DNA of 48,170 bases from an uncultured Bacteroides sp. GTDB lineage: Bacteria > Bacteroidota > Bacteroidia > Bacteroidales > Bacteroidaceae. The notes below the pieces were generated by a model that did not search any database, had not been told where the DNA came from, and saw only the letters and a program-made list of their open reading frames with translations. The stretch is from assembly GCA_949289345.1 (NCBI GenBank), contig CASENS010000002.1, positions 1 through 48,170 of the forward strand, in the 5' to 3' direction. This document shows, in pieces, positions 9,751-16,535 of the stretch; the first letter of the stretch is position 1; the number at the start of each line of letters is the position of its first letter. The translations under genes were made by a program, and so were the position numbers.

Positions 9751-9849
9751 TTACATATCCAAGAACTGTTTGCCTTTTTTAGTATGGGCAAATATGACTA
9801 AACCTGTTGCCAATAAACACAAAAATACCATCATTACAATGCCTCCCAT
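9751..9849 (-). CDS. Tiny single-pass membrane protein, 32 residues
   Basis: The frame encodes 32 residues, one hydrophobic segment (about 4-21, VMMVFLCLLATGLVIFA) followed by a basic tail (HTKKGKQFLDM). A strong Shine-Dalgarno (AGGAGG) lies seven bases before the ATG, which is unusual enough in this phylum to support real translation. It starts 2 bases after the stop of another tiny membrane frame, so the two look coupled. It was not recognised as a known family. By size and layout it could be a small regulator or accessory subunit of a membrane complex, but no partner is evident apart from the DUF2975 array upstream on the same strand. Confidence 0.6.
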   Translation of the reverse strand: MGGIVMMVFLCLLATGLVIFAHTKKGKQFLDM

Positions 9850-9851
9850 AC

Positions 9852-9941
9852 TTATTCCTCCTTTTTATTAATTGTACGAATAAACCATAATCCCCCAAAG
9901 AAACAGAGGGTCACAGTAATCACTCCTATAGTACATACCAA
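9852..9941 (-). CDS. Tiny single-pass membrane protein, about 29 residues, TTG start or frameshifted
   Basis: From a TTG at 9941 (preceded by AGGAAAAA as a possible ribosome site) this frame encodes 29 residues: a hydrophobic segment with CTIGVITVTLCFFGGLWF and a charged end RTINKKEE. The TAA stop is 2 bases before the next tiny ORF, whose Shine-Dalgarno overlaps its last codons. An ATG at 9972 starts a different frame (MKVREEIGK...) that would join this one if one A were removed from the run of five A at 9945-9949; the joined product would be a natural-looking 39-residue membrane peptide. Either the TTG start or a frameshift/sequence error is possible. Confidence 0.45.
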   Translation of the reverse strand: MVCTIGVITVTLCFFGGLWFIRTINKKEE

Positions 9942-9976
9942 CCATTTTTCCTATTTCTTCTCTCACTTTCATAGTG

Positions 9977-10007
9977 CAAAGATAACGATAATTCTCTGAT
10001 AACCAAA
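9977..10007 (-). promoter_or_regulatory. Promoter of the two tiny membrane ORFs
   Basis: TTTG (10004-10007), 19 bases, then TATCTTTG (9977-9984) on the minus strand: a full consensus Bacteroidetes promoter. The predicted transcription start falls at about 9972, on top of the ATG of the MKVREE frame, so that frame would be leaderless. Confidence 0.65.
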
Positions 10008-10021
10008 CATGCAGAAAGCTA

Positions 10022-10228
10022 TTATTCTTCCTTATATTCCAGCAAATCTCCCGGCTGGCAGTCCAGCACCTTGCAGATGGCTTCCAGTGTAGAGAAGCGC
10101 ACAGCTTTGGCCTTTCCTGTCTTCAAGATGGACAGGTTGGCGGGCGTAATGTCTATCTTCTCGGCCAGCTCGCTGAGCGATATCTTCCGGCGGGCCATCA
10201 TGATGTCTAAATTTACAATAATAGGCAT
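10022..10228 (-). CDS. YozG-like Cro/C1 helix-turn-helix regulator
   Basis: A 68-residue DNA-binding protein made of one Cro/C1-type helix-turn-helix domain (KISLSELAEKIDITPANLSILKTGKA, quoted here in parts: SELAEKIDIT then NLSILKTGKA). The whole reading frame resembles the YozG/HTH_26 group, whose genes are commonly next to DUF2975 membrane-protein genes, as here. It is the last gene of the DUF2975 run and lies 18 bases after the nearest DUF2975 gene. It probably represses or activates its own operon; the CGATAA/TTATCG dyads at the operon promoter are candidate sites (inference). Confidence 0.85.
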   Translation of the reverse strand: MPIIVNLDIMMARRKISLSELAEKIDITPANLSILKTGKAKAVRFSTLEAICKVLDCQPGDLLEYKEE

Positions 10229-10246
10229 AGGCTAAAACTCTTTTCG

Positions 10247-10858
10247 TTAAATCGTCAGGTCTTGTTCTTCTTTCATCTTTACGCCGACGGCGAATATCTC
10301 GGTGAAGAGAGCCAGCAGGAGAAAAGGCAACCAACCGAACTTCAAACCGTTGTACACCAGTTCATAGCCAGGAAGCAGAACACGTTCGGTCGCGTTCAAA
10401 TAAGCTAACCAGCCATCCAACTCAACTACAATGGCTGCCAGCATTACGCCATAAACGAAGAAACGCATCCGCCGCACATTGAGCCGTGTGAACACGCTAC
10501 CCTGCACTACGGAAACAATCAGCCGTACCAGACAGTAGATACCATAGAACATCAGCAGGCCGACGGGTATGAGCACGAACGTTGTCACCTTCATCGCCAC
10601 GGAAGGTTCCACTTTCCCCTCGGCTTCCACCTGAGTGGCCCAAAAGGGGACTTTCACCCCGCTGACTCTGCCCTGCAAAGTGTCCGGCACAAGGGCTTCG
10701 GTAGGACGTACCTCCAGTGTAACAGAAGGTCTTCCGCCAAACGCTGTCTCCTCCTTTGCATCCCTCCATCCGTCGCTGAACCCCCGGCGCATGTCAGTCA
10801 AGTCCTGCACAATAAACATCACAACGGCCAGCAGGGCCAATATCTTAATCTTCTTCAT
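10247..10858 (-). CDS. DUF2975 family membrane protein (copy 1)
   Basis: A 203-residue protein with about four membrane segments: one at the N-terminus (about 5-20), then a roughly 70-residue outward-looking loop, and three more (about 92-115, 131-150, 174-193). The C-terminal half has the DUF2975 pattern: VFTRLNVRRMRFFVYG, LPGYELVYNG, and the final MKEEQDLTI. It shares the long loop and the PGYEL segment with the copy at 12646-13302, so these two form a long-form pair within the array. Function is unknown for the family. It is 14 bases downstream of copy 2 and 18 bases upstream of the regulator. Confidence 0.8.
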   Translation of the reverse strand: MKKIKILALLAVVMFIVQDLTDMRRGFSDGWRDAKEETAFGGRPSVTLEVRPTEALVPDTLQGRVSGVKVPFWATQVEAEGKVEPSVAMKVTTFVLIPVGLLMFYGIYCLVRLIVSVVQGSVFTRLNVRRMRFFVYGVMLAAIVVELDGWLAYLNATERVLLPGYELVYNGLKFGWLPFLLLALFTEIFAVGVKMKEEQDLTI

Positions 10859-10872
10859 ATCTTCTTCTACAT

Positions 10873-11331
10873 TTAGATGGTTAACTCTTGTTCTTCCTTG
10901 ATATACACCGCCAGTTTGAACAGGCAGCCGATGAACAGGAAGAATACGCCCAGCAGAATATAAATCATGTACACCTGGTTATCCACGCCTTCGGTGGGGA
11001 TAAAGTAGTGGCATACTTGCTGGAAGATGCCGTTCACTTCCACCAGCACGCCTACCCATATAATCAGATGAGCATTCTTGCGGACAAACACCTGCCCGTG
11101 ACGGACGTGGTGCAGCATCCGGTAGATGAGGACGCAGCAGGCGGCCATGATGCCCAGCGTCACCAAGTCGGGCAGAGGCTGCGGCCACGGCAACGCCTCT
11201 TCGCCCATGCTGAAAAGCAACGTCCTGAGCAAAGCGATGAATACACAACTGCCACATATTACCATCAGACACGTCATGATGACGCTGAGTTCTTGCTTTT
11301 CCTTTTCCCGATTGTTTATCTTCTTTTCCAT
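10873..11331 (-). CDS. DUF2975-type membrane protein (copy 2)
   Basis: A 152-residue short-form member of the array with four predicted membrane segments (about 17-40, 55-72, 88-105, 119-143). The segment between helices 2 and 3 (HVRHGQVFVRKNAHLI) matches the DUF2975 pattern of a GxxF followed by N. It ends in KEEQELTI, differing from the other copies only by Glu for Asp. It is separated by 13 bases from copy 3 and 14 from copy 1. No catalytic motif is visible. Confidence 0.75.
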   Translation of the reverse strand: MEKKINNREKEKQELSVIMTCLMVICGSCVFIALLRTLLFSMGEEALPWPQPLPDLVTLGIMAACCVLIYRMLHHVRHGQVFVRKNAHLIIWVGVLVEVNGIFQQVCHYFIPTEGVDNQVYMIYILLGVFFLFIGCLFKLAVYIKEEQELTI

Positions 11332-11344
11332 ATCGTTCTTCTTT

Positions 11345-11803
11345 TTATATTGTCAAATCCTGTTCTTCTTTCATGCGGATACCAGCCTTGAACACACTTC
11401 CTATCAAGACAAAGAAAGCACCTAAAAGCAAGAACATGTTGTGCATAAAAGCAACGGTTTCCACCGGAGAAACGAACTTCCATACTCCTAAGAAAGTTCC
11501 ATACGCCATCACCGCTAATCCTATGAACTGCACTAAGCGGGCATTCTCGTATATGAAAACGCGTTTGTGCTTCAGATTATAAACAATCTTGAAGATAAGG
11601 GCTGCACAAAACACTATGAGCAGCATGGACACACTTTCCGGAATCATCTGCCAGATGAAAGTGTCTGTATCGTCCTTTCCCAACTCGTAAGCCAATGTAA
11701 TATTATGAAAGGTACTACTCATAAACACAAAGGCGCAAAATACTAACAATACCTCTATCAGACGTTTCTCGTTCTTCTGTAAAGGGCTATTCTTCTGTAA
11801 CAT
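11345..11803 (-). CDS. DUF2975-type membrane protein (copy 3)
   Basis: A 152-residue, four-helix membrane protein like copy 2. HKRVFIYENARLVQFIGL is the DUF2975-like segment between helices 2 and 3, and the protein ends in MKEEQDLTI. A good ribosome site (AGGAGG) lies ten bases ahead of its ATG. It lies 21 bases after copy 4 and 13 before copy 2, within the same operon. Copies 2, 3 and 4 are about the same length but clearly diverged from each other, so the array is not a recent duplication. Confidence 0.75.
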   Translation of the reverse strand: MLQKNSPLQKNEKRLIEVLLVFCAFVFMSSTFHNITLAYELGKDDTDTFIWQMIPESVSMLLIVFCAALIFKIVYNLKHKRVFIYENARLVQFIGLAVMAYGTFLGVWKFVSPVETVAFMHNMFLLLGAFFVLIGSVFKAGIRMKEEQDLTI

Positions 11804-11824
11804 GGTATATCCTCCTATCTATTA

Positions 11825-12271
11825 TTATATCGTCAAATCCTGTTCTTCCTTAATCCGTACCGCCCGGCGGACAATCTCGCCGACAAACAGCAGCAGGAAG
11901 CCCAGCAGGTAAATCAGAGCACTGTCGTGCAGGGCATCGGTTGCATCGGATGTCGTAATATAATCATCCAAGTGTCCACGCACAACCATATAGGTCAATA
12001 CGGCCAAACCGCTACTCCTAAAGATGCGTACCGTCCGGCGTGTCAGCAGTTTGCGGCAATCCAACCGAAGCACCTGCACGCAGACAAACACCAGGCACAC
12101 GATGTTCAGCCCGTATATGCCCGCCAACGCCTTGTCCGGTTCCTCCTGCCGGAAGATGTCCGCCACGCAATACAGTTCCGTGACTACCACGAGCGTAAGT
12201 ATCACAATCACCACCCAGAACAGGTTACCCATGTCCCGATACCGTTGTTTCCATTCTTTCATGCCATTCAT
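11825..12271 (-). CDS. DUF2975-type membrane protein (copy 4)
   Basis: A 148-residue, four-helix membrane protein. It is the most diverged of the array: the segment between helices 2 and 3 is RKLLTRRTVRIFRSSGL, without the usual N. The C-terminal tail RIKEEQDLTI is nevertheless kept exactly. A ribosome site (AAGGAG) precedes the ATG. Retention of the tail in a diverged copy suggests that the tail has its own function. Confidence 0.72.
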   Translation of the reverse strand: MNGMKEWKQRYRDMGNLFWVVIVILTLVVVTELYCVADIFRQEEPDKALAGIYGLNIVCLVFVCVQVLRLDCRKLLTRRTVRIFRSSGLAVLTYMVVRGHLDDYITTSDATDALHDSALIYLLGFLLLFVGEIVRRAVRIKEEQDLTI

Positions 12272-12307
12272 ATCGTTATCTCCTTCCTATTTCTTTTCCT
12301 TGGTCAG

Positions 12308-12547
12308 TTACGTCCACCACGTGGTGTGACGCTTCATCCACCGGTAGTAGACGTACTGCCAAAAATAAAGCCACACTATTGCGCCGTAGATGCGCACCCA
12401 TTTCCAGTCCGGTCCCTGCAAGTCCAGCACGCCGAGGATTACGATGAAAAACACGGCTGTGGAAAGCATCAGCACCAGCATCAGACCGATGACGTAACAG
12501 GCACCGGCCGTCCATTTATTCTTTGTATGTAGTATCTTGTTCATCAT
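12308..12547 (-). CDS. Small two-helix membrane protein
   Basis: A 79-residue protein with two hydrophobic segments (about 14-41 and 50-69) and an aromatic and basic end (YYRWMKRHTTWWT). It lacks the KEEQDLTI tail of its neighbours and was not recognised. It is placed between copy 4 and copy 5 of the DUF2975 array and is probably cotranscribed with them. An overlapping minus-strand frame at 12276-12515 is rejected because this one has the membrane-protein composition of the whole cluster. Confidence 0.6.
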   Translation of the reverse strand: MMNKILHTKNKWTAGACYVIGLMLVLMLSTAVFFIVILGVLDLQGPDWKWVRIYGAIVWLYFWQYVYYRWMKRHTTWWT

Positions 12548-12586
12548 TTCGTAATTAGTTTATTCATTGATATATAGTTGAACCAT

Positions 12587-12610
12587 AGCTTGGTCCAAGG
12601 GAGACCAAAG
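12587..12610. repeat. Inverted repeat inside the array
   Basis: TTGGTC (12589-12594) and GACCAA (12602-12607) form a 6-bp stem that can be lengthened by GC pairs across one bulge. A second pair, GGTC and GACC, lies at about 12613-12627. The repeats fall in the longest gap of the operon (12548-12645) and may be an RNA structure that shifts expression between genes upstream and downstream (inference). Confidence 0.3.
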
Positions 12611-12645
12611 CCAGGTCCCGGTGAGACCTCAGTAGGGGCCGAGGG

Positions 12646-13302
12646 CTATATCGTAAGGTCTTGCTCTTCTTTCATCTTTAAGCCGATGGCAAACACTTCG
12701 CCTACGATGAGCGAACACAGTCCCAGCACCAGGTTGGTGATGCGCGATGCCTCACTGAAGGTCAGTTCATAGCCGGGGATGCTGAGGACTTCGCGCAGAT
12801 TCTCCAGCAGCAAGTACTCACTGAAGAGCGAGCAGCCGAAGGCGACAATCAGCAGGATGCCCAGCCAGCGCAACCGCCGTACGTTGCGCCAGTTGAAGAT
12901 GTCCGAGCGGTTGATGGCGATAACGAGCTGGATGAACAGTACTACGGCTCCCACCAAGATGAGCGGAATCAGCAGACCCATCACCGACGAGAGCACTTTT
13001 TCCCACGTATCGGCTGCGGTGTCTGTAAAGACCACCATGCCTGTATAGACCACCGGTACCTGTTGTCCCGTCTTTTCGTTCTGCACGGAGTCAAGGCTCA
13101 GCCAGATGTTTACGTTTTCCAGTTGCTTGGGCACCAGCCCCACGGCGTTGATGTTTGCCATTTTCTCCTTGGTCGGCCCGCCTTTCAGAGCAGCCTGCAA
13201 GCCTGCCGTGGCTCCCAGGCCCATGTAGTACAGCGTGCTAAGCACCGACCAGCTCATCACCAGCAATACGATAGCACAAAGGATGTTCAGTCTGCGTTTC
13301 AT
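12646..13302 (-). CDS. DUF2975 family membrane protein (copy 5)
   Basis: A 218-residue long-form DUF2975 protein: an N-terminal membrane segment (about 6-28), a loop of about 80 residues, and three further segments. Matching features with copy 1 are FNWRNVRRLRWLGILL, SIPGYELTF and the tail MKEEQDLTI. Its ATG overlaps the end of the CPBP protease gene by 4 bases, so the two are translated together. That coupling is the strongest sign that the protease and the DUF2975 proteins belong to one system. Confidence 0.8.
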   Translation of the reverse strand: MKRRLNILCAIVLLVMSWSVLSTLYYMGLGATAGLQAALKGGPTKEKMANINAVGLVPKQLENVNIWLSLDSVQNEKTGQQVPVVYTGMVVFTDTAADTWEKVLSSVMGLLIPLILVGAVVLFIQLVIAINRSDIFNWRNVRRLRWLGILLIVAFGCSLFSEYLLLENLREVLSIPGYELTFSEASRITNLVLGLCSLIVGEVFAIGLKMKEEQDLTI

Positions 13303-14108
13303 GCTTCCTCCTCCTTCTTACTGATGAGGGACACTCCGGCAGGCAGCATACGGTTCAGCCCCCAGACGGAACCGATGAATATCACCACCGCCCCGATGAG
13401 TGCAGCCACATATCCTGTCTGCCCCATTAAATCCATAAGCGTTGCATCTTCCTCCATCTCCGGATAAGCCTGCATCATGAAGGCGGCAAAGCCGTTGTTC
13501 AGCACATGGAGCACGATGCCCGGCCACAAGCTGCGTGTGCGGTAATACAACCAGGCGTAGAACATGCCCGAAGTAAACGCCGGAACGAACTGCGCAGGGT
13601 TCAGATGGACGATGGCGAATATCAGTCCCGACACCGCAATGGCCTTCCACGGGTGATACTTCCGTAACAACAGGCGGGTGACGATGCCCCGGTGGAACAC
13701 TTCTTCCATGATGGGACCCAAGATGACCAGGCTCAACAGGCCCAGCCAATTCATCTGCAAGCCGGTAAGGGAGTTTTCCGACCAGTTGGGGAAGTCCAGC
13801 CACTCGGACAAGTAGATTTCCAATAGCACCAGGGAAGCTCCCGCCAGCAGGCTCCCTGCCAGCCACTTTGCGGGCAAGGGCAGAAGAAACAGGCGGAGGT
13901 CGTCAAGATACCCCTTCTTCCATAAGTAATAAGCGATAAACACGAAGCTTAATGCAAAGGAAGGCCCTGTGACAATCGCCTGCGCCGCTTCCGGCTCAAA
14001 AGTCCCCATCGTGCAATACTGGTAAATCATCACGAAGGGCGTGACTGCCAATGATGCCAGTATCTGCAACGCATAGTAAATCAGGATAAGTTTGATAATC
14101 GTCTTCAT
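13299..14108 (-). CDS. CPBP family intramembrane metalloprotease
   Basis: A 269-residue polytopic membrane protein of the CPBP (CAAX protease and bacteriocin-processing) family. The three family motifs are visible: EEVFHRG with Glu135, Glu136 and Arg140; FAIVHLN with His168; and HVLNN with His201 and Asn204. These are the metal-binding and catalytic residues of Rce1-type proteases, so the protein is probably active. Relatives cut prenylated proteins in eukaryotes, or take part in bacteriocin maturation and immunity in bacteria. Here it overlaps DUF2975 copy 5 by 4 bases and follows two tiny membrane ORFs, which could be its substrates (inference). Confidence 0.85.
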   Translation of the reverse strand: MKTIIKLILIYYALQILASLAVTPFVMIYQYCTMGTFEPEAAQAIVTGPSFALSFVFIAYYLWKKGYLDDLRLFLLPLPAKWLAGSLLAGASLVLLEIYLSEWLDFPNWSENSLTGLQMNWLGLLSLVILGPIMEEVFHRGIVTRLLLRKYHPWKAIAVSGLIFAIVHLNPAQFVPAFTSGMFYAWLYYRTRSLWPGIVLHVLNNGFAAFMMQAYPEMEEDATLMDLMGQTGYVAALIGAVVIFIGSVWGLNRMLPAGVSLISKKEEEA

Positions 14109-14128
14109 AACCCCGCATCTTTTATTGA

Positions 14129-14212
14129 TTAAGCAAACAAAGAGATGATAAACGCCACAAGCGTTGTAACCACCATGACCAACACACCGATCACTAAACT
14201 GATTGTTTCCAT
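14129..14212 (-). CDS. Tiny membrane peptide, 27 residues
   Basis: The frame encodes 27 residues that are nearly all one transmembrane segment: METISLVIGVLVMV followed by VTTLVAFIISLFA. It ends 20 bases before the CPBP gene on the same strand and starts 30 bases after the preceding small ORF. There is no strong Shine-Dalgarno, which is common in this phylum. The uninterrupted hydrophobic composition and the spacing support a real gene, but it is too short to identify. It resembles in size the single-span regulators of membrane enzymes or transporters. Confidence 0.5.
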   Translation of the reverse strand: METISLVIGVLVMVVTTLVAFIISLFA

Positions 14213-14242
14213 ACCATATTATATATAATGTTTCTCACCCGT

Positions 14243-14401
14243 TTACCTGCTCTCTTCTATGGCGTCTGCGATGGCGTGCTTCACATCCACATACACACTG
14301 TCTATCACATAATACACAAACAAGCCCAACAAGAAGTAGCAAATGCCCTTACCAATCTCCACCCATACGTTCTTCTTACCCGATTTCTTAGTTGTTTCCA
14401 T
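14243..14401 (-). CDS. Small single-pass membrane protein, 52 residues, first gene of the array
   Basis: A 52-residue protein: a basic N-terminus (METTKKSGKK), one membrane segment (about 16-34, GKGICYFLLGLFVYY) and an amphipathic, acidic C-terminal helix (VKHAIADAIEESR). By the positive-inside rule the basic end is cytoplasmic. It is the first gene after the array promoter, about 60 bases downstream of the predicted transcription start, and is probably cotranscribed with everything down to the regulator. No family was recognised. Confidence 0.55.
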   Translation of the reverse strand: METTKKSGKKNVWVEIGKGICYFLLGLFVYYVIDSVYVDVKHAIADAIEESR

Positions 14402-14440
14402 ATCTTTTTTACGTTTAATAGTTATATATGCTTTTGCTTT

Positions 14441-14468
14441 TCGATAATTATTTATCGTTTTTCGATAT
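14441..14468. promoter_or_regulatory. Dyad operator, downstream of the array promoter
   Basis: CGATAA (14442-14447) and TTATCG (14452-14457) form an inverted repeat with a 4-base spacer, and a third half-site CGATAT follows at 14463-14468 after five T. It lies at and just beyond the predicted transcription start of the array, where a bound regulator would block transcription. The YozG-like protein of the same operon is the natural candidate (inference). Confidence 0.5.
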
Positions 14469-14469
14469 G

Positions 14470-14501
14470 CAAAGAAAAAGCATTATTTTGATATAACCAA
14501 A
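14470..14501 (-). promoter_or_regulatory. Promoter of the DUF2975/CPBP array
   Basis: On the minus strand TTTG (14498-14501), 20 bases, then TTTCTTTG (14470-14477). The -7 element differs from TAnnTTTG at one of the six fixed positions. The predicted start is near 14465, giving a leader of about 64 bases before the first small gene. Confidence 0.5.
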
Positions 14502-14516
14502 TAAAACGAGAAAAAA

Positions 14517-14554
14517 TTATCGAAAAACGATAAAAAAGAAGCTTTTTTCGATAA
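14517..14554. promoter_or_regulatory. Dyad operator, upstream of the array promoter
   Basis: TTATCG (14517-14522) and CGATAA (14528-14533) are a perfect inverted repeat around five A. Another CGATAA lies at 14549-14554. The same hexamer pair appears on the other side of the promoter (14442-14468), so the -33/-7 region is bracketed by copies of one motif. Confidence 0.5.
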
Positions 14555-14567
14555 AAGAAGGGAATAG

Positions 14568-14654
14568 GCGGATTTCACGATATAATAAGGCGCGGATTTC
14601 ACGGACATTACAGCTCTTATTACAAAAAACTGGGTTGTCCGCGAAATCCGCGCC
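14568..14654. repeat. Long inverted repeat with a direct repeat, after the DUF349 gene
   Basis: A 19-base arm at 14589-14607 pairs with 14636-14654 with one mismatch and a 28-base loop. The core GCGGATTTCACG also occurs as a direct repeat at 14568-14579 and 14592-14603. It begins 25 bases after the DUF349 stop codon on the minus strand and no U-run follows, so it may be a dispersed palindromic element or an RNA-end stabiliser rather than a simple terminator. Confidence 0.5.
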
Positions 14655-14678
14655 CAATAAAAAGAATGATTTCTGAGT

Positions 14679-16535
14679 CTAATTCTGGTTTTGAATATTT
14701 TCGTCTATTATCTTCAGTTTTTCCTTTACCAATTCAATATCCGCTTTCAGTTTTTCCACCTTACGATTGATTTCATTCAGCAAACTGTTTCCTTTTTTCG
14801 ACGAAGCGTTCAAAAATCCCAGATTGTTCTCATACGTCTGCAATTCGCTTTTCATATTTTCGTATGTACGCGATAAACGCTCACGTTCGCGATACAATGA
14901 CTGCGAGCCTCCTTCTTGCATACTGCTGACAGCTCTTTTGAAGGTACTCAACTTCTTGTTAGAGGCACTAATATTGAAACGCTCGAACAATTGGTCCACC
15001 AAGGCATGATATTGCTTATATATCTTGTCTTTGTCCTTGAAAGGAACAAAACCGATTCCGTTCCATTCTTTCATTAGGTCGCGTACCATCTGTGTGGCTT
15101 TTTCCACTTCTATATCTTCCTGAATAGCCTCCAACTTTTCAATTATCGCACGCTTCTTCTCCAGATTTTCGTGTTCAACGGTCCGTTGGGAAGCCGTAAC
15201 TTTATTTTTTTGTTCATAGAAGTAATCACACGCTCCGATGAAGCGTTTCCACAAAGCTTCCGAATACTTTTTGGCTACCGGCCCGATGGTTTTCCACTCT
15301 TTTTGGAGCTTCGCCAATGCGTCTGCCGTAACCTTCCAGTCTGTGCTGTCCTTTAAGGCTTCCGCTTTTTCACACAGAGTCCGTTTCTTCTCCAGATTTT
15401 CGTTCATCCGTTCCTTGGCAGCTTTATAGAACTCGCTTTTCCGGCGGAAGAATTCATCACAAGCCGTACGGAACCGTTCATAAATTTTCTGGTTTATCTT
15501 CTGTGGGGCATAACCGATGGTCTTCCACTTGTTTTGCAACGCGATGACTTCCTGCGTTTTGTCATCCCAAGCAGAAAAACTGGCAAGTTGTTCATAGTCG
15601 ATACCCTCTACAATCTCACAAATGACAGTCTTTTGATCCAGGTTCTGTTGTTCCGTCTCCTTCAATGAGTCAAAATACTGCTGGTGGCGCCGGTTCACAA
15701 CAGTTGAAGCGGCTTTGAAACGTGACCAGATCTCTTCACGGAGTTCCTTAGCTACAGGTCCTGTTTCCTTAAAATCCTGATGAAGTTTTTGTAATTGGAA
15801 AAATGCCGACACCGCGTCCGGTTCGTCTGCCAGTTTCTCGGCAGCTTCGCACAAACGGATCTTTATCTCCAGATTTTTCTTGAAATCGTATTCACGGAAC
15901 TCATTGTTCAGTTTCAACAAATCATAGAACTTCTCCACATAAAGCTGATAGTTCTTCCACAACTCGTTGACATTGGCTTGCGGCACCAGTTTTATCTCGT
16001 TCCATTGTTGTTGCAGACGTTTGAACTCTTGGTAGTTTTTATTCGCGTCTTCGGGCGATTCCAGCAAGTCTTTCAGTTCTTCTATGATGGAAAGCTTAAC
16101 TTGCAGGTTCATCTCCTTTTGCTTTTCCAGTTCGGCCGTCTGTTCATTCCTCTTCTCTTTGATGACGGACATAACGCGTTTCAAATCCTCTTCCAACGGA
16201 TCCGGTTGCGGTGTGAAGTTCTCCATAGCTCCACCTTCTTCCACAAATTTTCGCTTAGCGGCTTCCTGTTCGGCGTTATGCAGTTTATAGAATGTTTGCT
16301 TTAAACTGTCAATTTCAGTCCGTGCTGCATCCTCCACATGTGCCGAAATATCTTTCAGCCTGTTTATCACATCTTCTTTGGTGAGACGCTGCGGCGCTTC
16401 CGCCGGTTGTTCTTCCTCAACCTTTTCTTCAACAGAGGCTTCCACCTGTACAGGTTCTGCAACTTCTGCCGTTTTCTTTTCTTCTTCTAACTCCACCGGC
16501 TTTTCGGGGAGATTAGTTTCACGAATGTCCGTCAT
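14679..16535 (-). CDS. DUF349 repeat coiled-coil protein
   Basis: A 618-residue, highly charged, almost wholly helical protein. After an acidic and proline/valine-rich N-terminal part (about 1-55) it has at least five copies of the DUF349 repeat, marked by LQ..W..IG.V segments: LQQQWNEIKLVP, KLHQDFKETGPV, LQNKWKTIGYAP, LQKEWKTIGPV and LMKEWNGIGFVP, each followed by a helix ending near FY or F. The C-terminus (about 520-618) is a coiled coil. There is no signal peptide, so it is probably cytoplasmic. The family is widespread in Bacteroidetes with no established role. It is a single-gene unit; a GGGG/CCCC hairpin lies at 16556-16572 in its upstream region. Confidence 0.85.
   Translation of the reverse strand: MTDIRETNLPEKPVELEEEKKTAEVAEPVQVEASVEEKVEEEQPAEAPQRLTKEDVINRLKDISAHVEDAARTEIDSLKQTFYKLHNAEQEAAKRKFVEEGGAMENFTPQPDPLEEDLKRVMSVIKEKRNEQTAELEKQKEMNLQVKLSIIEELKDLLESPEDANKNYQEFKRLQQQWNEIKLVPQANVNELWKNYQLYVEKFYDLLKLNNEFREYDFKKNLEIKIRLCEAAEKLADEPDAVSAFFQLQKLHQDFKETGPVAKELREEIWSRFKAASTVVNRRHQQYFDSLKETEQQNLDQKTVICEIVEGIDYEQLASFSAWDDKTQEVIALQNKWKTIGYAPQKINQKIYERFRTACDEFFRRKSEFYKAAKERMNENLEKKRTLCEKAEALKDSTDWKVTADALAKLQKEWKTIGPVAKKYSEALWKRFIGACDYFYEQKNKVTASQRTVEHENLEKKRAIIEKLEAIQEDIEVEKATQMVRDLMKEWNGIGFVPFKDKDKIYKQYHALVDQLFERFNISASNKKLSTFKRAVSSMQEGGSQSLYRERERLSRTYENMKSELQTYENNLGFLNASSKKGNSLLNEINRKVEKLKADIELVKEKLKIIDENIQNQN

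Noticed and set aside
12276-12515. Minus-strand 79-codon frame overlapping the two-helix protein
   Set aside because: Arginine-rich shadow frame; the 12308-12547 frame has membrane-protein composition.
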